From Intrasporangium chromatireducens Q5-1 (GTDB lineage: Bacteria > Actinomycetota > Actinomycetes > Actinomycetales > Dermatophilaceae), in contig NZ_AWQS01000001.1 in NCBI RefSeq assembly GCF_000576575.1, forward strand, positions 1-64,000: a DNA stretch of 64,000 bases, given 5' to 3'. Both the position numbers and the translations under genes were made by a program. Below the pieces are notes generated by a model. It ran no database searches. It was given only the letters and a program-made list of their open reading frames with translations, and was not told where the DNA came from. Shown piece by piece: positions 17,797-26,718 of this stretch. Position 1 is the stretch's first letter. The number at the start of each line of letters is the position of its first letter.

Positions 17797-19290
17797 TCAG
17801 AGCACGACGCGGCAGGCGAGCTGGAGGGCGAGCCGGGCCTCAGGGTCGTGCAGGTCGATCCCGACCAGCCCCTGGATGCGCTGGACCCGCGTCGACACCG
17901 TGTTGCGATGCAGCCCGAGCCGCTCCGCCGTCGCGACGATCGAGGACTCCTCGTCGAGGTAGGCGGCCAGGGTCTGCCGTTCGACCTCGCTCAGGGGAGC
18001 GAGCAGGGAGGCAGCCGCCGAGGCGAAGGTGTCGCCTCCGGTCCACGCGAGGAGCAGCTGCTCGAGTCCGAGACTGTCCACGTGCACGAACCACCCGGAC
18101 CGGGCGCTGTCGGCGGCCAGACGGGCCGCGTCGCGGGCCTCACCGAGTGTCGCGGAGAGACCGGTGGGGCCGGACGCGAGCGACCCGACGCCGGTTGCGA
18201 CGGTGAACGAGGCCTGGGCGGACCGGTGCAGCTCGTGCAGGTCCCGCACCCGCGCGGCGACGACGGCGGGGGACGGCGGCTCAGGGAAGGTGAGCCACCC
18301 GGTGACCCCGCCACCGCGGGTCGTCGCGTGCGAGTCGACCGGGATCCGGATGAGCAGCGAGGAGACGAGCCGGAGCAGCTCCAGCGGGTCGAGGCGGCCA
18401 CGACCGACGATGCGGAAGCCGACGTGGTACCCGTTCGTGCGCCACCCGCGGGCCTTCATCCGCTGCTCGAGCTCGGCATCGACGTTGCCTCCGGACTCCA
18501 GAAGGTCGCCGAGCAGGCCGGACGAGCGCGAGGCGTCGCTGACGGCCTCGACCTCGTCGATCAGCAGCCGCGCGGCGACCATCGGCATGACGACCTCGAC
18601 CGCGGTCGACAGGGCGTTGCGGTACGCGGTGGAGGCGTCCTTGCCGTGCAGCGCGACCCGCAGCGCCTGACGGGTCCGGCTCTCGACCGGGACTGAAGCG
18701 ACGAGCCCGTCCGGCGACTCGGCGATGTCGAGCCAGCGGTCGAAGGTGATCTGCTTCAGGAGCGACTCCGGGATCGGCTCGCCGGCGCCCTGCAGGATGC
18801 CCTCCTGGTCGATGAGGGCGATCCCGTGCCCGACGTTGGCGTTGATGTGCCGGAGCAGGTCGCCGAGGTCGTCGGCGCGGTATTCGATGGAGCGCGCGAT
18901 CCGTTGCACCATCCAGAGGGCCAGGGCGTCACGCGCCTCGAGCAGCTGCCAGCACGCCCGCGCAAGCCGGGTGGGATGGTCCGTATGGAGCAGGGTGAGG
19001 CCCAGCCGCTCGGCCAGCGCGCGGCTGCCGGGCCCGGGCGCCTCTCCGGTCAGGGCGATGCCGGTGAAGCCGCGGTCGTGCACGCGCCGCAGCAGGGCGT
19101 CGACCTGCCAGGAGGCTCCGGGCGCCGGGTCGATGAGCACGGCGAGGCCGTCGTCCACCTCGGCGGGCAGGGCATCCTCACCGATCTCGACGACGGCCTG
19201 CGTCCAGACAGCGCTCGTCCCGTGCAGGACGGTCAGCCCGCCCGTGTCCGGGTGCTCGAGCAGGGCCTCGAGCGACAGTTCCGCGCTCAC
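17797..19290 (-). CDS. PucR/CdaR-type transcriptional regulator
   Basis: 497 residues from a GTG that shares GTGA with the stop of the upstream DUF917 gene. The N-terminal ~130 residues match the PucR domain of purine-catabolism regulators. A GAF/GGDEF-like middle follows, and the C-terminal HTH_30 domain reads AYLDEESSIVATAERLGLHRNTVSTRVQRIQ. PucR-type proteins sense nitrogen-compound availability and control catabolic genes. Its place as last gene of the permease/hydantoinase/DUF917 cluster points to control of that cluster. Confidence 0.88.
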   Translation of the reverse strand: MSAELSLEALLEHPDTGGLTVLHGTSAVWTQAVVEIGEDALPAEVDDGLAVLIDPAPGASWQVDALLRRVHDRGFTGIALTGEAPGPGSRALAERLGLTLLHTDHPTRLARACWQLLEARDALALWMVQRIARSIEYRADDLGDLLRHINANVGHGIALIDQEGILQGAGEPIPESLLKQITFDRWLDIAESPDGLVASVPVESRTRQALRVALHGKDASTAYRNALSTAVEVVMPMVAARLLIDEVEAVSDASRSSGLLGDLLESGGNVDAELEQRMKARGWRTNGYHVGFRIVGRGRLDPLELLRLVSSLLIRIPVDSHATTRGGGVTGWLTFPEPPSPAVVAARVRDLHELHRSAQASFTVATGVGSLASGPTGLSATLGEARDAARLAADSARSGWFVHVDSLGLEQLLLAWTGGDTFASAAASLLAPLSEVERQTLAAYLDEESSIVATAERLGLHRNTVSTRVQRIQGLVGIDLHDPEARLALQLACRVVL

Positions 19291-20324
19291 CCGGTCTCCT
19301 CGAGCCCCTCGATGCCCCAGTGGATCGCCTCGGCCTGGCGACGACGGCTCGGGCTCGCGAGCCACCACGCGGGGGCCGGCAGGGACAGGAGCACGAGGTC
19401 CTTGCCGACCGCCACCTGGTCGACCTCGAGGACCGCCATCGTCGTCGCGTCGAGGGCGACGATGATCGTTGGGGTCGCGGCGACGACGACGCCGTTGCGC
19501 ACGAGCGCGACGAGCTCGGACCGCGCGACGAGCCGCAGCACGGCCCCGTCGTCGGCCTGCACCTCGAAGGAGACGACCCCCGGTGCGGTCCGCTCGTGCC
19601 GGGCGTCGATGACCCGTCCGGTGCCGAGCAGGCGACCGCCGAGCGAGTCGGCCAGCGCCGGTAGGTCGGCCCGGATCGCATCAGCCGACGCCCGACCGAT
19701 CGCGAGGGCACGCGCCACGGTGCCGGTCATGGCGTGCGCGTGCAGGTCGCCGACCGTGAAGCCGCCGAACGCCGTGCCGGCCCAGCCGCCGTTGCACTCG
19801 ATGGCCGTGCGGATCACCCGCTCGACGTCCCGGGGGCGCGCCCCCTCGACGACGGCGACCCCACCCGGACCGGCCGACGCGGCCGCGACGATGCCGGGCA
19901 GCCCGTCGACGAGGACGGAGAGCTGGTCGAAGTCGGGCAGCGCCCGTCCCATGCAGTCGGCGTCGACGAGGTCGCGCGAGCCGGCGAGCTGGAGGTTGGC
20001 CAGTCCGTTGATGCCGGCCGCCTCGATCGAGCAGATGACCGCGTCCTCGACGCCGAGCCACCGTTCGATGGCGCGGATCGCCGGGCCGAACGGGTCGAGC
20101 CCGGGGAGCTGCTCCTCGAGCAGGAAGGTCGAGCCGCCATAGCCGACGGCGATGCACGGCCGGTCCGGGTCGAGCTCGGCGGGGGAGTGGACGGTGATCG
20201 GCCACGTCGCAGAGTTCTCGAGGACGAGGGCGCTCAGGTGGGGCGAGCCGGCGCCGCCTGCGCCGAGCATCGCGAAGCCGCGGGCGAGCGACTCGAGGTC
20301 GTCGCGCTGGAGTGCAAGTGGCAC
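19287..20324 (-). CDS. DUF917 family protein, divergent third paralogue
   Basis: About 345 residues from GTG 20324. It aligns with its two upstream neighbours along its length (LARGFAMLGAGGAGSPH, VDADCMGRALPDF). Motifs they share are changed here: GTGGGGDP becomes GAGGAGSP, MGAPTVMVEK becomes YGGSTFLLEE, and GG(I/V)NS becomes AAGINGLAN. It may have lost catalysis or changed substrate, or serve as a partner subunit. Two strong hairpins separate it from the preceding DUF917 gene, and TACGCT six bases before the GTG could be a -10 for a leaderless transcript with the regulator. DUF917 is linked by name to S-methyl-thiohydantoin desulfurase; chemistry here is unproven. Confidence 0.8.
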   Translation of the reverse strand: MPLALQRDDLESLARGFAMLGAGGAGSPHLSALVLENSATWPITVHSPAELDPDRPCIAVGYGGSTFLLEEQLPGLDPFGPAIRAIERWLGVEDAVICSIEAAGINGLANLQLAGSRDLVDADCMGRALPDFDQLSVLVDGLPGIVAAASAGPGGVAVVEGARPRDVERVIRTAIECNGGWAGTAFGGFTVGDLHAHAMTGTVARALAIGRASADAIRADLPALADSLGGRLLGTGRVIDARHERTAPGVVSFEVQADDGAVLRLVARSELVALVRNGVVVAATPTIIVALDATTMAVLEVDQVAVGKDLVLLSLPAPAWWLASPSRRRQAEAIHWGIEGLEETG

Positions 20325-20369
20325 CCGACCAGCGTAGGTGCACGCCGGCCGGGTGCCGGGAGGGGGCGG

Positions 20370-20440
20370 ATGGCGCTGCCCGGGGGAGGAGGGCAGCGCC
20401 ATACCGCCGTGGGCCTGACGGAGGGGGGAGCCGTCAGGCC
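20370..20440. terminator. double hairpin inside the DUF917 cluster
   Basis: ATGGCGCTGCCC (20370-20381) pairs exactly with GGGCAGCGCCAT (20391-20402), and GGCCTGACGG (20412-20421) pairs with CCGTCAGGCC (20431-20440). The second hairpin's right arm contains the stop codon of the second DUF917 gene. On the minus strand they lie directly after that gene, so they probably end or attenuate transcription before the third paralogue and the regulator. Confidence 0.7.
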
Positions 20441-21549
20441 GTCGTCGCCTCCGAGAGGGCGAGGCCCTCGACCGGGGCGAACGTCTCGTCGAGCCCGAAC
20501 GCCGACGGCCCGAACGCGGCGAGGGCCTCGGGGGTGCGCATCATGTCGGGCGTCGAGATGCCGAGCACCCGGACCCGCTGGCCGTAACGGAGTCCCTCGG
20601 TCGTGATCGGCTCGGCCGACTCGCTCTCGACGACGCAGATGAGGTCGGGCACGATCGCGACGAGCTCGCCGTTGCGCAGCGCGATGAGGTTCTCGTTCTG
20701 GAAGCGGATCTCGAGCTCCTCGTCGTGCCCGTCGGTCGGGGCGATCCGGGCGACGCCCTTGGCGAAGCCCTCGGTCGTGCGCCGGTCGACGTCGACGACC
20801 TTGCCCTCGAAGAGGGTCCGGACATGGGCATAGAGCGTCGTCGACAGGGTCTCGGCGATGGCCTCGAACGGCGACCGGTTCGCCTCCCGGGCCTCGCGAA
20901 TCGCGCGGCCCAGCGTGAGCGCCATCGACAGCGTCCGCGGCACGGCCGTGCGCTTCACGTCGGCGCCGGACATCGCGTACTCCGCGATGTGGCCGACCCC
21001 ACCGAGCCGGATCGTGATCGCGCGGGCGAGCCACTCCATCTGCCGGTCGTCGTCACCGGTGTCGATGATGACCCGCTCGCCGCGCTCGCCGGCGAGAGCG
21101 AGCGGCGAGCCGTGGACGCCATACACGGCGAAGGTCTCCATCGACAGCTCGGGGAAGGCACGCCCCATACCGTCCGCGTCGACGACCGGCAGGCCGGTCT
21201 CGGCGGCGACGATGAGCGGGATCATCGAGTTGATCCCGCCGCACTCGATCGGCATGGTCGCGTCGGCCTTGCGCCCGAGGTGCTCCTCGAGGATGCGCAG
21301 CGAGAGCGACGGCTCGGTGCCGGCCGGGATCTTCTCGACCATGACGGTCGGCGCGCCCATCTGGGCGGTCGGGATGACGAAGAGGTCGTCGTCGATCTCG
21401 TCGGGGTCGAGCACCGTGATGGCGCCGTCGCCGAGAACCCGCTCGACGAGCATCTGCCCGATGTAGGGGTCGCCGCCGCCGCCGGTGCCGAGGAGCGTCG
21501 CGCCCCGCGCCAGGTCGGACAGGTCGTCCTTGGTGATCTGCCAGCTCAT
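20434..21549 (-). CDS. DUF917 family protein, second paralogue
   Basis: 371 residues from the ATG at 21549, overlapping the preceding gene's stop by ATGA. Conserved features: GTGGGGDPYIG (residues ~20-31), QMGAPTVMVEKIP (~65), CGGINSMIP (~105), VDADGMGRAFPEL (~125), and a C-terminal beta-rich PDLICVVESESAEPI...GQRVRVLGI region. DUF917 proteins are typically next to hydantoinase/oxoprolinase genes, as here. It is closest to the first paralogue and keeps all motifs that the third one has lost. Confidence 0.88.
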   Translation of the reverse strand: MSWQITKDDLSDLARGATLLGTGGGGDPYIGQMLVERVLGDGAITVLDPDEIDDDLFVIPTAQMGAPTVMVEKIPAGTEPSLSLRILEEHLGRKADATMPIECGGINSMIPLIVAAETGLPVVDADGMGRAFPELSMETFAVYGVHGSPLALAGERGERVIIDTGDDDRQMEWLARAITIRLGGVGHIAEYAMSGADVKRTAVPRTLSMALTLGRAIREAREANRSPFEAIAETLSTTLYAHVRTLFEGKVVDVDRRTTEGFAKGVARIAPTDGHDEELEIRFQNENLIALRNGELVAIVPDLICVVESESAEPITTEGLRYGQRVRVLGISTPDMMRTPEALAAFGPSAFGLDETFAPVEGLALSEATTA

Positions 21550-22682
21550 CGGACCGCCTCCAGGGTGTCTGTCGGAGCGAGGGTGGTGTCTGCGGTGCCG
21601 CGGCGGTCGCCGGGGTCGGGCGTGCCGTCGAAGCGGTGCGTCGTGACGGGATAGCCGAAGTAGCCGGGCCCGACCATCTCGAGCGCGGCGGGGGAGTGCC
21701 ACCGCTCGTCGGCGGGCGCGGCGATGACGCGGACCCGCTGGCCGTAGCGCAGCGCCTCGGTCGTGATCGGCTCGCCGGAGTCGTGCTCGAGCACCATGAT
21801 CAGGTCGGGCGTCGTGACGAGGACCTCGTCGCCGAGCTGGGCCATCAGGTGCTCGTTCTGGAAGGAGAGCTCGAGGGTGCCGGCCTCGCCGTCGATGCGG
21901 GCGTGGCCCCGGGCGAAGCCGGCCGTCGTGGCCCGCTCGACGTCGACGACCTTGCCGGCGAACAGCTCCCGCCCGCGCAGCTCCTCGACGGCCCGGGCGA
22001 CCGGGTCCTCGTTCGCGGTGCGGGCCTGCGCGATGGCGGCGCCGACGGCGGTCGCCTGGCTGAGCGAGCCGAGCACCATCGTCTGGCGGAACTGGGCGCC
22101 CGACTGCGGGAAGAGCGTGATGATGACCGAGCAGCCCATCTCGACGCACGCGACGCGCGCGATCCGCTCGGCCCAGAGGTTGTCGATCGTATGGAGCACG
22201 CCGGTGTTGCCCTTCTCGTCGGCGAACGCCATCGGCGAGGCCGACAGGCCGAAGAGGGTGGGCAGCACCATCTGCAGCTCGGGGAAGGCCCGGCCCATCG
22301 CGTCGCCGTCGACGAGCGGCAGGCCGAGGGCGGCGGCCGCGGCGACCGGGATCGTCGAGTTGACGCCGCCGATCTCGGCGCACGCGATGTGGGTCACCGG
22401 CGCGTCGAGGAGCGGCTCCATCGCCCGGAGCGGGGCGACGACCTCGTCGAGGGAGGGCAGCTTCTCGACCATGACGGTCGGGGCGCCCATCATCGCGACC
22501 ATGACGACGACCGCGTCGTCGGGCAGCTCGTCGGCGGGCACGACGGTGACGGGGCCGTGGGTCTCGATGGCCTGGGTGGCGAGGAGCGCACCGATGTGCG
22601 GGTCACCGCCTCCGCCGGTGCCGAGGACCGCCGCGCCCCGGGCCAGGTCGGGGACGTGCTGCGTGTCGAGGGTCCACGCCAC
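21546..22682 (-). CDS. DUF917 family protein, first paralogue
   Basis: 378 residues from GTG 22682, one base after the hydantoinase-like gene's stop, so translation is likely coupled. It shows GTGGGGDPHIG, MMGAPTVMVEKLP, GGVNSTIP and VDGDAMGRAFPEL, all matching the second paralogue, and the same C-terminal domain with GQRVRVIAA. Two intact copies plus one divergent copy in a row suggest subunits of one complex or enzymes for successive or alternative substrates. Confidence 0.88.
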   Translation of the reverse strand: MAWTLDTQHVPDLARGAAVLGTGGGGDPHIGALLATQAIETHGPVTVVPADELPDDAVVVMVAMMGAPTVMVEKLPSLDEVVAPLRAMEPLLDAPVTHIACAEIGGVNSTIPVAAAAALGLPLVDGDAMGRAFPELQMVLPTLFGLSASPMAFADEKGNTGVLHTIDNLWAERIARVACVEMGCSVIITLFPQSGAQFRQTMVLGSLSQATAVGAAIAQARTANEDPVARAVEELRGRELFAGKVVDVERATTAGFARGHARIDGEAGTLELSFQNEHLMAQLGDEVLVTTPDLIMVLEHDSGEPITTEALRYGQRVRVIAAPADERWHSPAALEMVGPGYFGYPVTTHRFDGTPDPGDRRGTADTTLAPTDTLEAVR

Positions 22683-22683
22683 G

Positions 22684-24231
22684 TCAGACCCCCATGTCGA
22701 GGTCGCCGACGGCCTTGGCCCGGATCCGGGTCGCGTTGCCGGGCAGGTAGGGGATCGGCACCTCGTCGAAGTCGACGATCGAGACGGTGGCCGGCTTGGC
22801 CCCGGCGGCGATGGCCTTGTCGACGGCCTCCTGCCGGACCGCGTCGAGGGTCGCCTCGCGGCGGCCGGGCTCGACGGCGAAGACCTTGTCGATCTCGCCG
22901 CCGACCTGGGCGATGGAGGCGCCGATGGCGTTGGCGACGGCGTAGTTCTCCGGCCGGTGGACCTTGCCGAAGAGGGGGATCTCGTCGGGCAGCAGGATCG
23001 AGCCGCCGCCGACGGCGACGACGGGGATCGGCTCGGCGGAGGTGCGCATCCGGTCGACCGCCTCGGAGACCCGCACCGCGATGCTCTCGAGGGCGCGGCG
23101 CACCAGGTCGGGGTCGAGATGGGCGACGAGGCTGCGGTCGCCCATGTCGGCGCGGCCGGCGGCCACGGCGAGGTCGGACGCGGTCAGCTGGTTGCCGCCG
23201 AAGACGAGCGCCTCGGAGGTCAGCTTGTAGCCGACGGAGTGCGGGCCGACCATGGCGCTGCCGGTGTCGACGTGGCTGCCACCGCCGATGCCGAGGGAGA
23301 GCACGTCGGGCATCCGGAAGTTCGTCCGGATGCCGGCGACCTTGACCTCGGTCGTCGTCTCGCGGGGGAAGCCGTTGACGAGCAGGCCGATGTCGGAGGT
23401 GGTGCCGCCGATGTCGACGACGGCGCAGGTCTCGAGGCCGCTCGTCGCGGCGGCGCCGCGCATCGAGTTCGTCGGGCCGGAGGCGAAGGTCGCGACGGGG
23501 TACCGCCGGACGTAGTCCTCGTCCATGAGGGTGCCGTCGTTCTGGCTGAGGAAGATCGGTGCGTCGATGCCGTGCGCACGGACCGCCGCGGTCAGGCCGT
23601 CGACGATGGAGACGGCCATCTCGCGCAGGGCGGCGTTGATGATCGTCGCGTTCTCCCGCTCGAGCAGGCCGATCCGGCCGATCTCGTGGGAGAGCGAGAT
23701 GGCGACGTCCGGGCCGAGCTCGGCGGCGATGACGTCGGCGGCCTCGACCTCGAGGTCGTGGTTGACCGGGCTGAACACGGACGAGATGGCGACCGAGCGG
23801 ACGCCGTGCGCGGCCATGTCGGCGGCGTGCCGCTTCAGCTCGTCGTGGTCGATCGGCGAGATCGGCCGGCCGTCGAACTCGTAGCCGCCGTGGGCGAGGT
23901 AGGCGCGGCCGCTGATCGCGTCGCGCAGCCGGGCCGGCCAGTCGACGAGGGGCGGCAGGGCGCGGGTCGCCGGCAGGCCGAGGCGCAGCGCGGCGGTGGG
24001 GGCGAGGCGGCGGGCCTCGACGAGGGCATTGATGAAATGCGTCGTGCCGATCATCACGGCGCTGACGGCGGCGCCCTCGAAGGCGTGCTGGGCGCGCAGC
24101 TGCTCGATCGCCCTGACGATGCCGCTCGTCACGTCCTCGCTCGTCGACTCCTTGACGCCGGCGAGGACGCGGGTGCCGTCCATGAGCACGGCATCGGTGT
24201 TCGTGCCACCGACATCGATTCCGATGTGCAT
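22684..24231 (-). CDS. hydantoinase/oxoprolinase family protein (HyuA-like)
   Basis: 515 residues. The N-terminal ASKHA ATP-binding motif IGIDVGGTNTDAVLMDG is at residues 3-19, a second phosphate motif CAVVDIGGTTSDIGLL is near residue 265, and SLGIGGGSHVDTGSAMVG follows. This is the hydantoinase_A subunit type, which uses ATP to open five-membered cyclic amides such as 5-oxoproline or hydantoins. No HyuB-type partner is present; the DUF917 proteins occupy that position. Start ATG 24231 has AGGAGAG at good spacing, so the longer open frame is not used. Confidence 0.9.
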   Translation of the reverse strand: MHIGIDVGGTNTDAVLMDGTRVLAGVKESTSEDVTSGIVRAIEQLRAQHAFEGAAVSAVMIGTTHFINALVEARRLAPTAALRLGLPATRALPPLVDWPARLRDAISGRAYLAHGGYEFDGRPISPIDHDELKRHAADMAAHGVRSVAISSVFSPVNHDLEVEAADVIAAELGPDVAISLSHEIGRIGLLERENATIINAALREMAVSIVDGLTAAVRAHGIDAPIFLSQNDGTLMDEDYVRRYPVATFASGPTNSMRGAAATSGLETCAVVDIGGTTSDIGLLVNGFPRETTTEVKVAGIRTNFRMPDVLSLGIGGGSHVDTGSAMVGPHSVGYKLTSEALVFGGNQLTASDLAVAAGRADMGDRSLVAHLDPDLVRRALESIAVRVSEAVDRMRTSAEPIPVVAVGGGSILLPDEIPLFGKVHRPENYAVANAIGASIAQVGGEIDKVFAVEPGRREATLDAVRQEAVDKAIAAGAKPATVSIVDFDEVPIPYLPGNATRIRAKAVGDLDMGV

Positions 24232-24274
24232 GTCTCTCCTAGGTGTTGCGTTCGGCTGAGAACGGATCGCGCGC

Positions 24275-25606
24275 TCAGGCGATGGGCTGCGGCTCGGTGA
24301 CGGCGCCCCGGGTGCGGGTCGGGGCGGCGCCCACCCCGCGGACGAGGCCGAGCTTGCCGGCTGCGACATACAGCACGATCGACAGGACGAGCGAGGTGAT
24401 GCTCGGGATGCCCCACGTGACGACGTAGCCGACGACCGATGCGATGAGCCAGACGACAAGGGTGGCCGGCACGACGCGCGGCGCGGTGGTCGGCAGCGTC
24501 TCGCTCGGGCGGGTGGCGTCGAGCTCGCCGCGCCACTGCTTCACGACGAAGTACTCGGCGATCATGATCCCGGCGATCGGCGGGAAGGCGACACCGAGGA
24601 CGATGAGGAAGTCGGTGAAGTGGCCGAGGATGCCGACGGCGGCGAGGACCGAGCCGACGACGCCGAGCACGACGGTCGTCGAGACGCGGTGCAGGTCGCG
24701 GCGGAAGGCGGTCGAGATGAAGTTCACCAGGCCGAGGGACGACGAGTAGAGGTTCCAGTCGTTGATCTTCAGGGTGCCGGTCAGGACGATGAGCAGGCCG
24801 ACGAGGCCGACCGACGACGTGACGATCGCGACGATGTTGCCGGTGCCGGCGGCGTGGGCGAGCAGCACGCCCGCGAGGCCGATGACGAACTCGCCGAGGG
24901 TGACGCCGACGACGGTCTGCTTGACGACGTCCTTGCCGGAGCGGTTGTAGCGGGTCATGTCGGCGGTGATGATGGCGCCGACGATGAGGCCGCCGGCGAC
25001 GATCGCGGTGCCCTGGCCGACCGACATCGCGGGGCCGGGCGGTGCCGACCGCACGAGGTCACCGAGCGAGTGCCGGCTCAGCTCGGAGACGATCGACCAG
25101 CCGACGAGGGCGAGGAAGAGCGGCACCGTGATGTTGGCCAGCCACTGCATGCCGCCGAAGCCGACGGCGACGATCGCCGTGACGATGAGCCCGAAGATCA
25201 GGCACCAGGCCCAGACGGGCAGCGCGCCGGGGATGAGCGCCTCGAGGGACTCGGCGGAGATGGCCGACTGGATGCCGAACCAGCCGATGAGGCTGATGCC
25301 GATGGCGAGCCCGACGAGGGACGCCCCGACCTCGCCGAAGCCGGTCCACCGGGCGAGGAGCGCCGTGTTGAGGCCCTCGCGCTGGCCGATGATGCCGACG
25401 ACGCACATGATCACCTCGAGGATGATCGAGCCGAAGAGGAAGGCGAGGACGGCGTTGCCGAACGTCATCCCGTAGCCCAGGGTCGCGCCGAGCAGGAACT
25501 GGGAGAGGGCGCTGACCTGGCCGAAGCGCTGGATCGAGATGCCGAACCAGTGCCGTCGGGCCGCCGGGGCCACCCGTGAAAGGGCGAAGTCGTCTGCGTG
25601 TGCCAT
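24275..25606 (-). CDS. NCS1-family permease (cytosine/hydantoin type, CodB-like)
   Basis: 443 residues with about 12 membrane helices. The N-terminal RHWFGISIQRFGQVSALSQF and GYGMTFGNAVLAFLFGSIIL are characteristic of cytosine-purine-hydantoin permeases; ADMTRYNRSGKDV and KINDWNLYSSSLGLVNF follow in the later helices. It would import a nitrogen heterocycle by ion symport. It is the first gene of the minus-strand cluster, 43 bases before the HyuA-like gene, so it probably supplies the substrate of the downstream enzymes. Confidence 0.9.
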   Translation of the reverse strand: MAHADDFALSRVAPAARRHWFGISIQRFGQVSALSQFLLGATLGYGMTFGNAVLAFLFGSIILEVIMCVVGIIGQREGLNTALLARWTGFGEVGASLVGLAIGISLIGWFGIQSAISAESLEALIPGALPVWAWCLIFGLIVTAIVAVGFGGMQWLANITVPLFLALVGWSIVSELSRHSLGDLVRSAPPGPAMSVGQGTAIVAGGLIVGAIITADMTRYNRSGKDVVKQTVVGVTLGEFVIGLAGVLLAHAAGTGNIVAIVTSSVGLVGLLIVLTGTLKINDWNLYSSSLGLVNFISTAFRRDLHRVSTTVVLGVVGSVLAAVGILGHFTDFLIVLGVAFPPIAGIMIAEYFVVKQWRGELDATRPSETLPTTAPRVVPATLVVWLIASVVGYVVTWGIPSITSLVLSIVLYVAAGKLGLVRGVGAAPTRTRGAVTEPQPIA

Positions 25607-25826
25607 GGATGGCGTCCCTTCAGGAGGAGGTGAACGCCGTCACCGTAGGTCGCACCCCCCGCCCCACAGCAATGGGCGCTCTGCACAAATTCGCGGGAGA
25701 AGAGGGCGTCGTGCACAGCGGAGTGGGCCGCCGGCAGTACCAGACCGAGCCCGGGAATATAGTTAAAATCTAAACCGTTGTCCGGAACTGAGACAACCAA
25801 CAGAAGACCTTCGATGGAGGCTTGAC
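25607..25826. promoter_or_regulatory. divergent promoter region
   Basis: 220 bases between the permease start (minus) and the DUF981 start (plus). For the plus gene, an unusually AT-rich patch GAATATAGTTAAAATCTAAA (25756-25775) contains candidate -10 boxes TATAGT (25758-25763) and TAAAAT (25764-25769), and GGAGG lies at 25816-25820. No convincing -35 or regulator palindrome was found for the permease side. Confidence 0.5.
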
Positions 25827-26567
25827 ATGCTGAGCGCAACAGCGGCTCTGGCGGCAGAGGGCTTGAAGACGGACTGGAGTCTGTCGCCCACCTACAACAC
25901 GATCATGGCGGTGGCGGCAGGTGCCGGGCTCATCACGCTCGTGTGGTTCATCCGGGACCTCTGGGTGAAGCAGGAGCGGAACATCGAGGGCTACGCCTTC
26001 GCGTTCGGCATCCTCGGCTTCATCCTCACCACGACGGGCCTGCACATGACCCTGACCTGGCCGATCAAGGGACTCCCTTGGGACAACATCATCTTCGGTG
26101 AGACCTCGCTCGGCTTCGGCGTCCTGCTCGCCGCGACGTCGTGGTACCTGTGGCGCAACCGCGAGGCGCTCCGCACCGCCGAGCGTCCCATCAAGGTCCT
26201 TGCCGACCTGGTCCGCCCGATCTCGCTCTTCGTCTTCGGCCTCGGCCTCGCGCTCGTCGGGATCGGCGTCGCCGGCCTCTGGTACCAGTTCTTCGTGGCC
26301 CCGGCCGAGGAGCCGATCTCGGGCCTGTTCGCCGACTACCCGATCGTCGAGGCGATCTTCATGTCCGGCCTGTTCTTCCTGGTCGCGCTCGGCGCGCTCC
26401 TCTTCCCGTGGGCGGTCAAGCGTGAGGCGGTCGTCGGTCGCCCCGGCACCGTGCACCGGGTCGCCGGCTGGGCCTGGGTCGTCGGTGGCCTCGGGTTCTT
26501 CCTCTTCGGCGCGCTGAACTTCTTCACCCACATCGGCCTGATCTTCAACACGAACGTCCCCAGCTGA
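25827..26567 (+). CDS. DUF981 family membrane protein
   Basis: 246 residues with about seven hydrophobic helices. Segments such as YAFAFGILGFILTTTGLHM, TWPIKGLPWDNIIFGE and AGLWYQFFVAPAEEPISG match the DUF981 family of actinobacterial integral membrane proteins. The conserved His/Trp/Asp residues in the first half could sit at a metal or heme site, but no function is known. Monocistronic; followed by two stacked hairpins. Confidence 0.8.
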   Translation: MLSATAALAAEGLKTDWSLSPTYNTIMAVAAGAGLITLVWFIRDLWVKQERNIEGYAFAFGILGFILTTTGLHMTLTWPIKGLPWDNIIFGETSLGFGVLLAATSWYLWRNREALRTAERPIKVLADLVRPISLFVFGLGLALVGIGVAGLWYQFFVAPAEEPISGLFADYPIVEAIFMSGLFFLVALGALLFPWAVKREAVVGRPGTVHRVAGWAWVVGGLGFFLFGALNFFTHIGLIFNTNVPS

Positions 26568-26586
26568 TCGTTGGGCTCGTTCGCCC

Positions 26587-26662
26587 GGAGGGCGCGCCTT
26601 GGCGGTCGCGCCCTCCCCACCAAGCGGTATGTCGCTGAGCCAGCTCAGCGGCATACCGCTTG
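26587..26662. terminator. two stacked hairpins, second with GTATG(C/T)CGCT arms
   Basis: GGAGGGCGCG (26587-26596) pairs with CGCGCCCTCC (26607-26616), giving a perfect 10-base stem 19 bases after the DUF981 stop. Immediately after, a 19-base arm CAAGCGGTATGTCGCTGAG (26621-26639) pairs with 26644-26662 with one mismatch and a 4-base loop. The second belongs to the GTATGCCGCT repeat group. Confidence 0.75.
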
Positions 26663-26718
26663 CGTGCGCTCGGGGCGGGGCAGCGCAGACTGAACGGTGA
26701 CAACCAGAAGGAGTGAGC

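Noticed and set aside
21763-24300. A long plus-strand open frame over the hydantoinase and DUF917 genes
   Set aside because: Shadow of the minus-strand genes; low-complexity translation and no start context.
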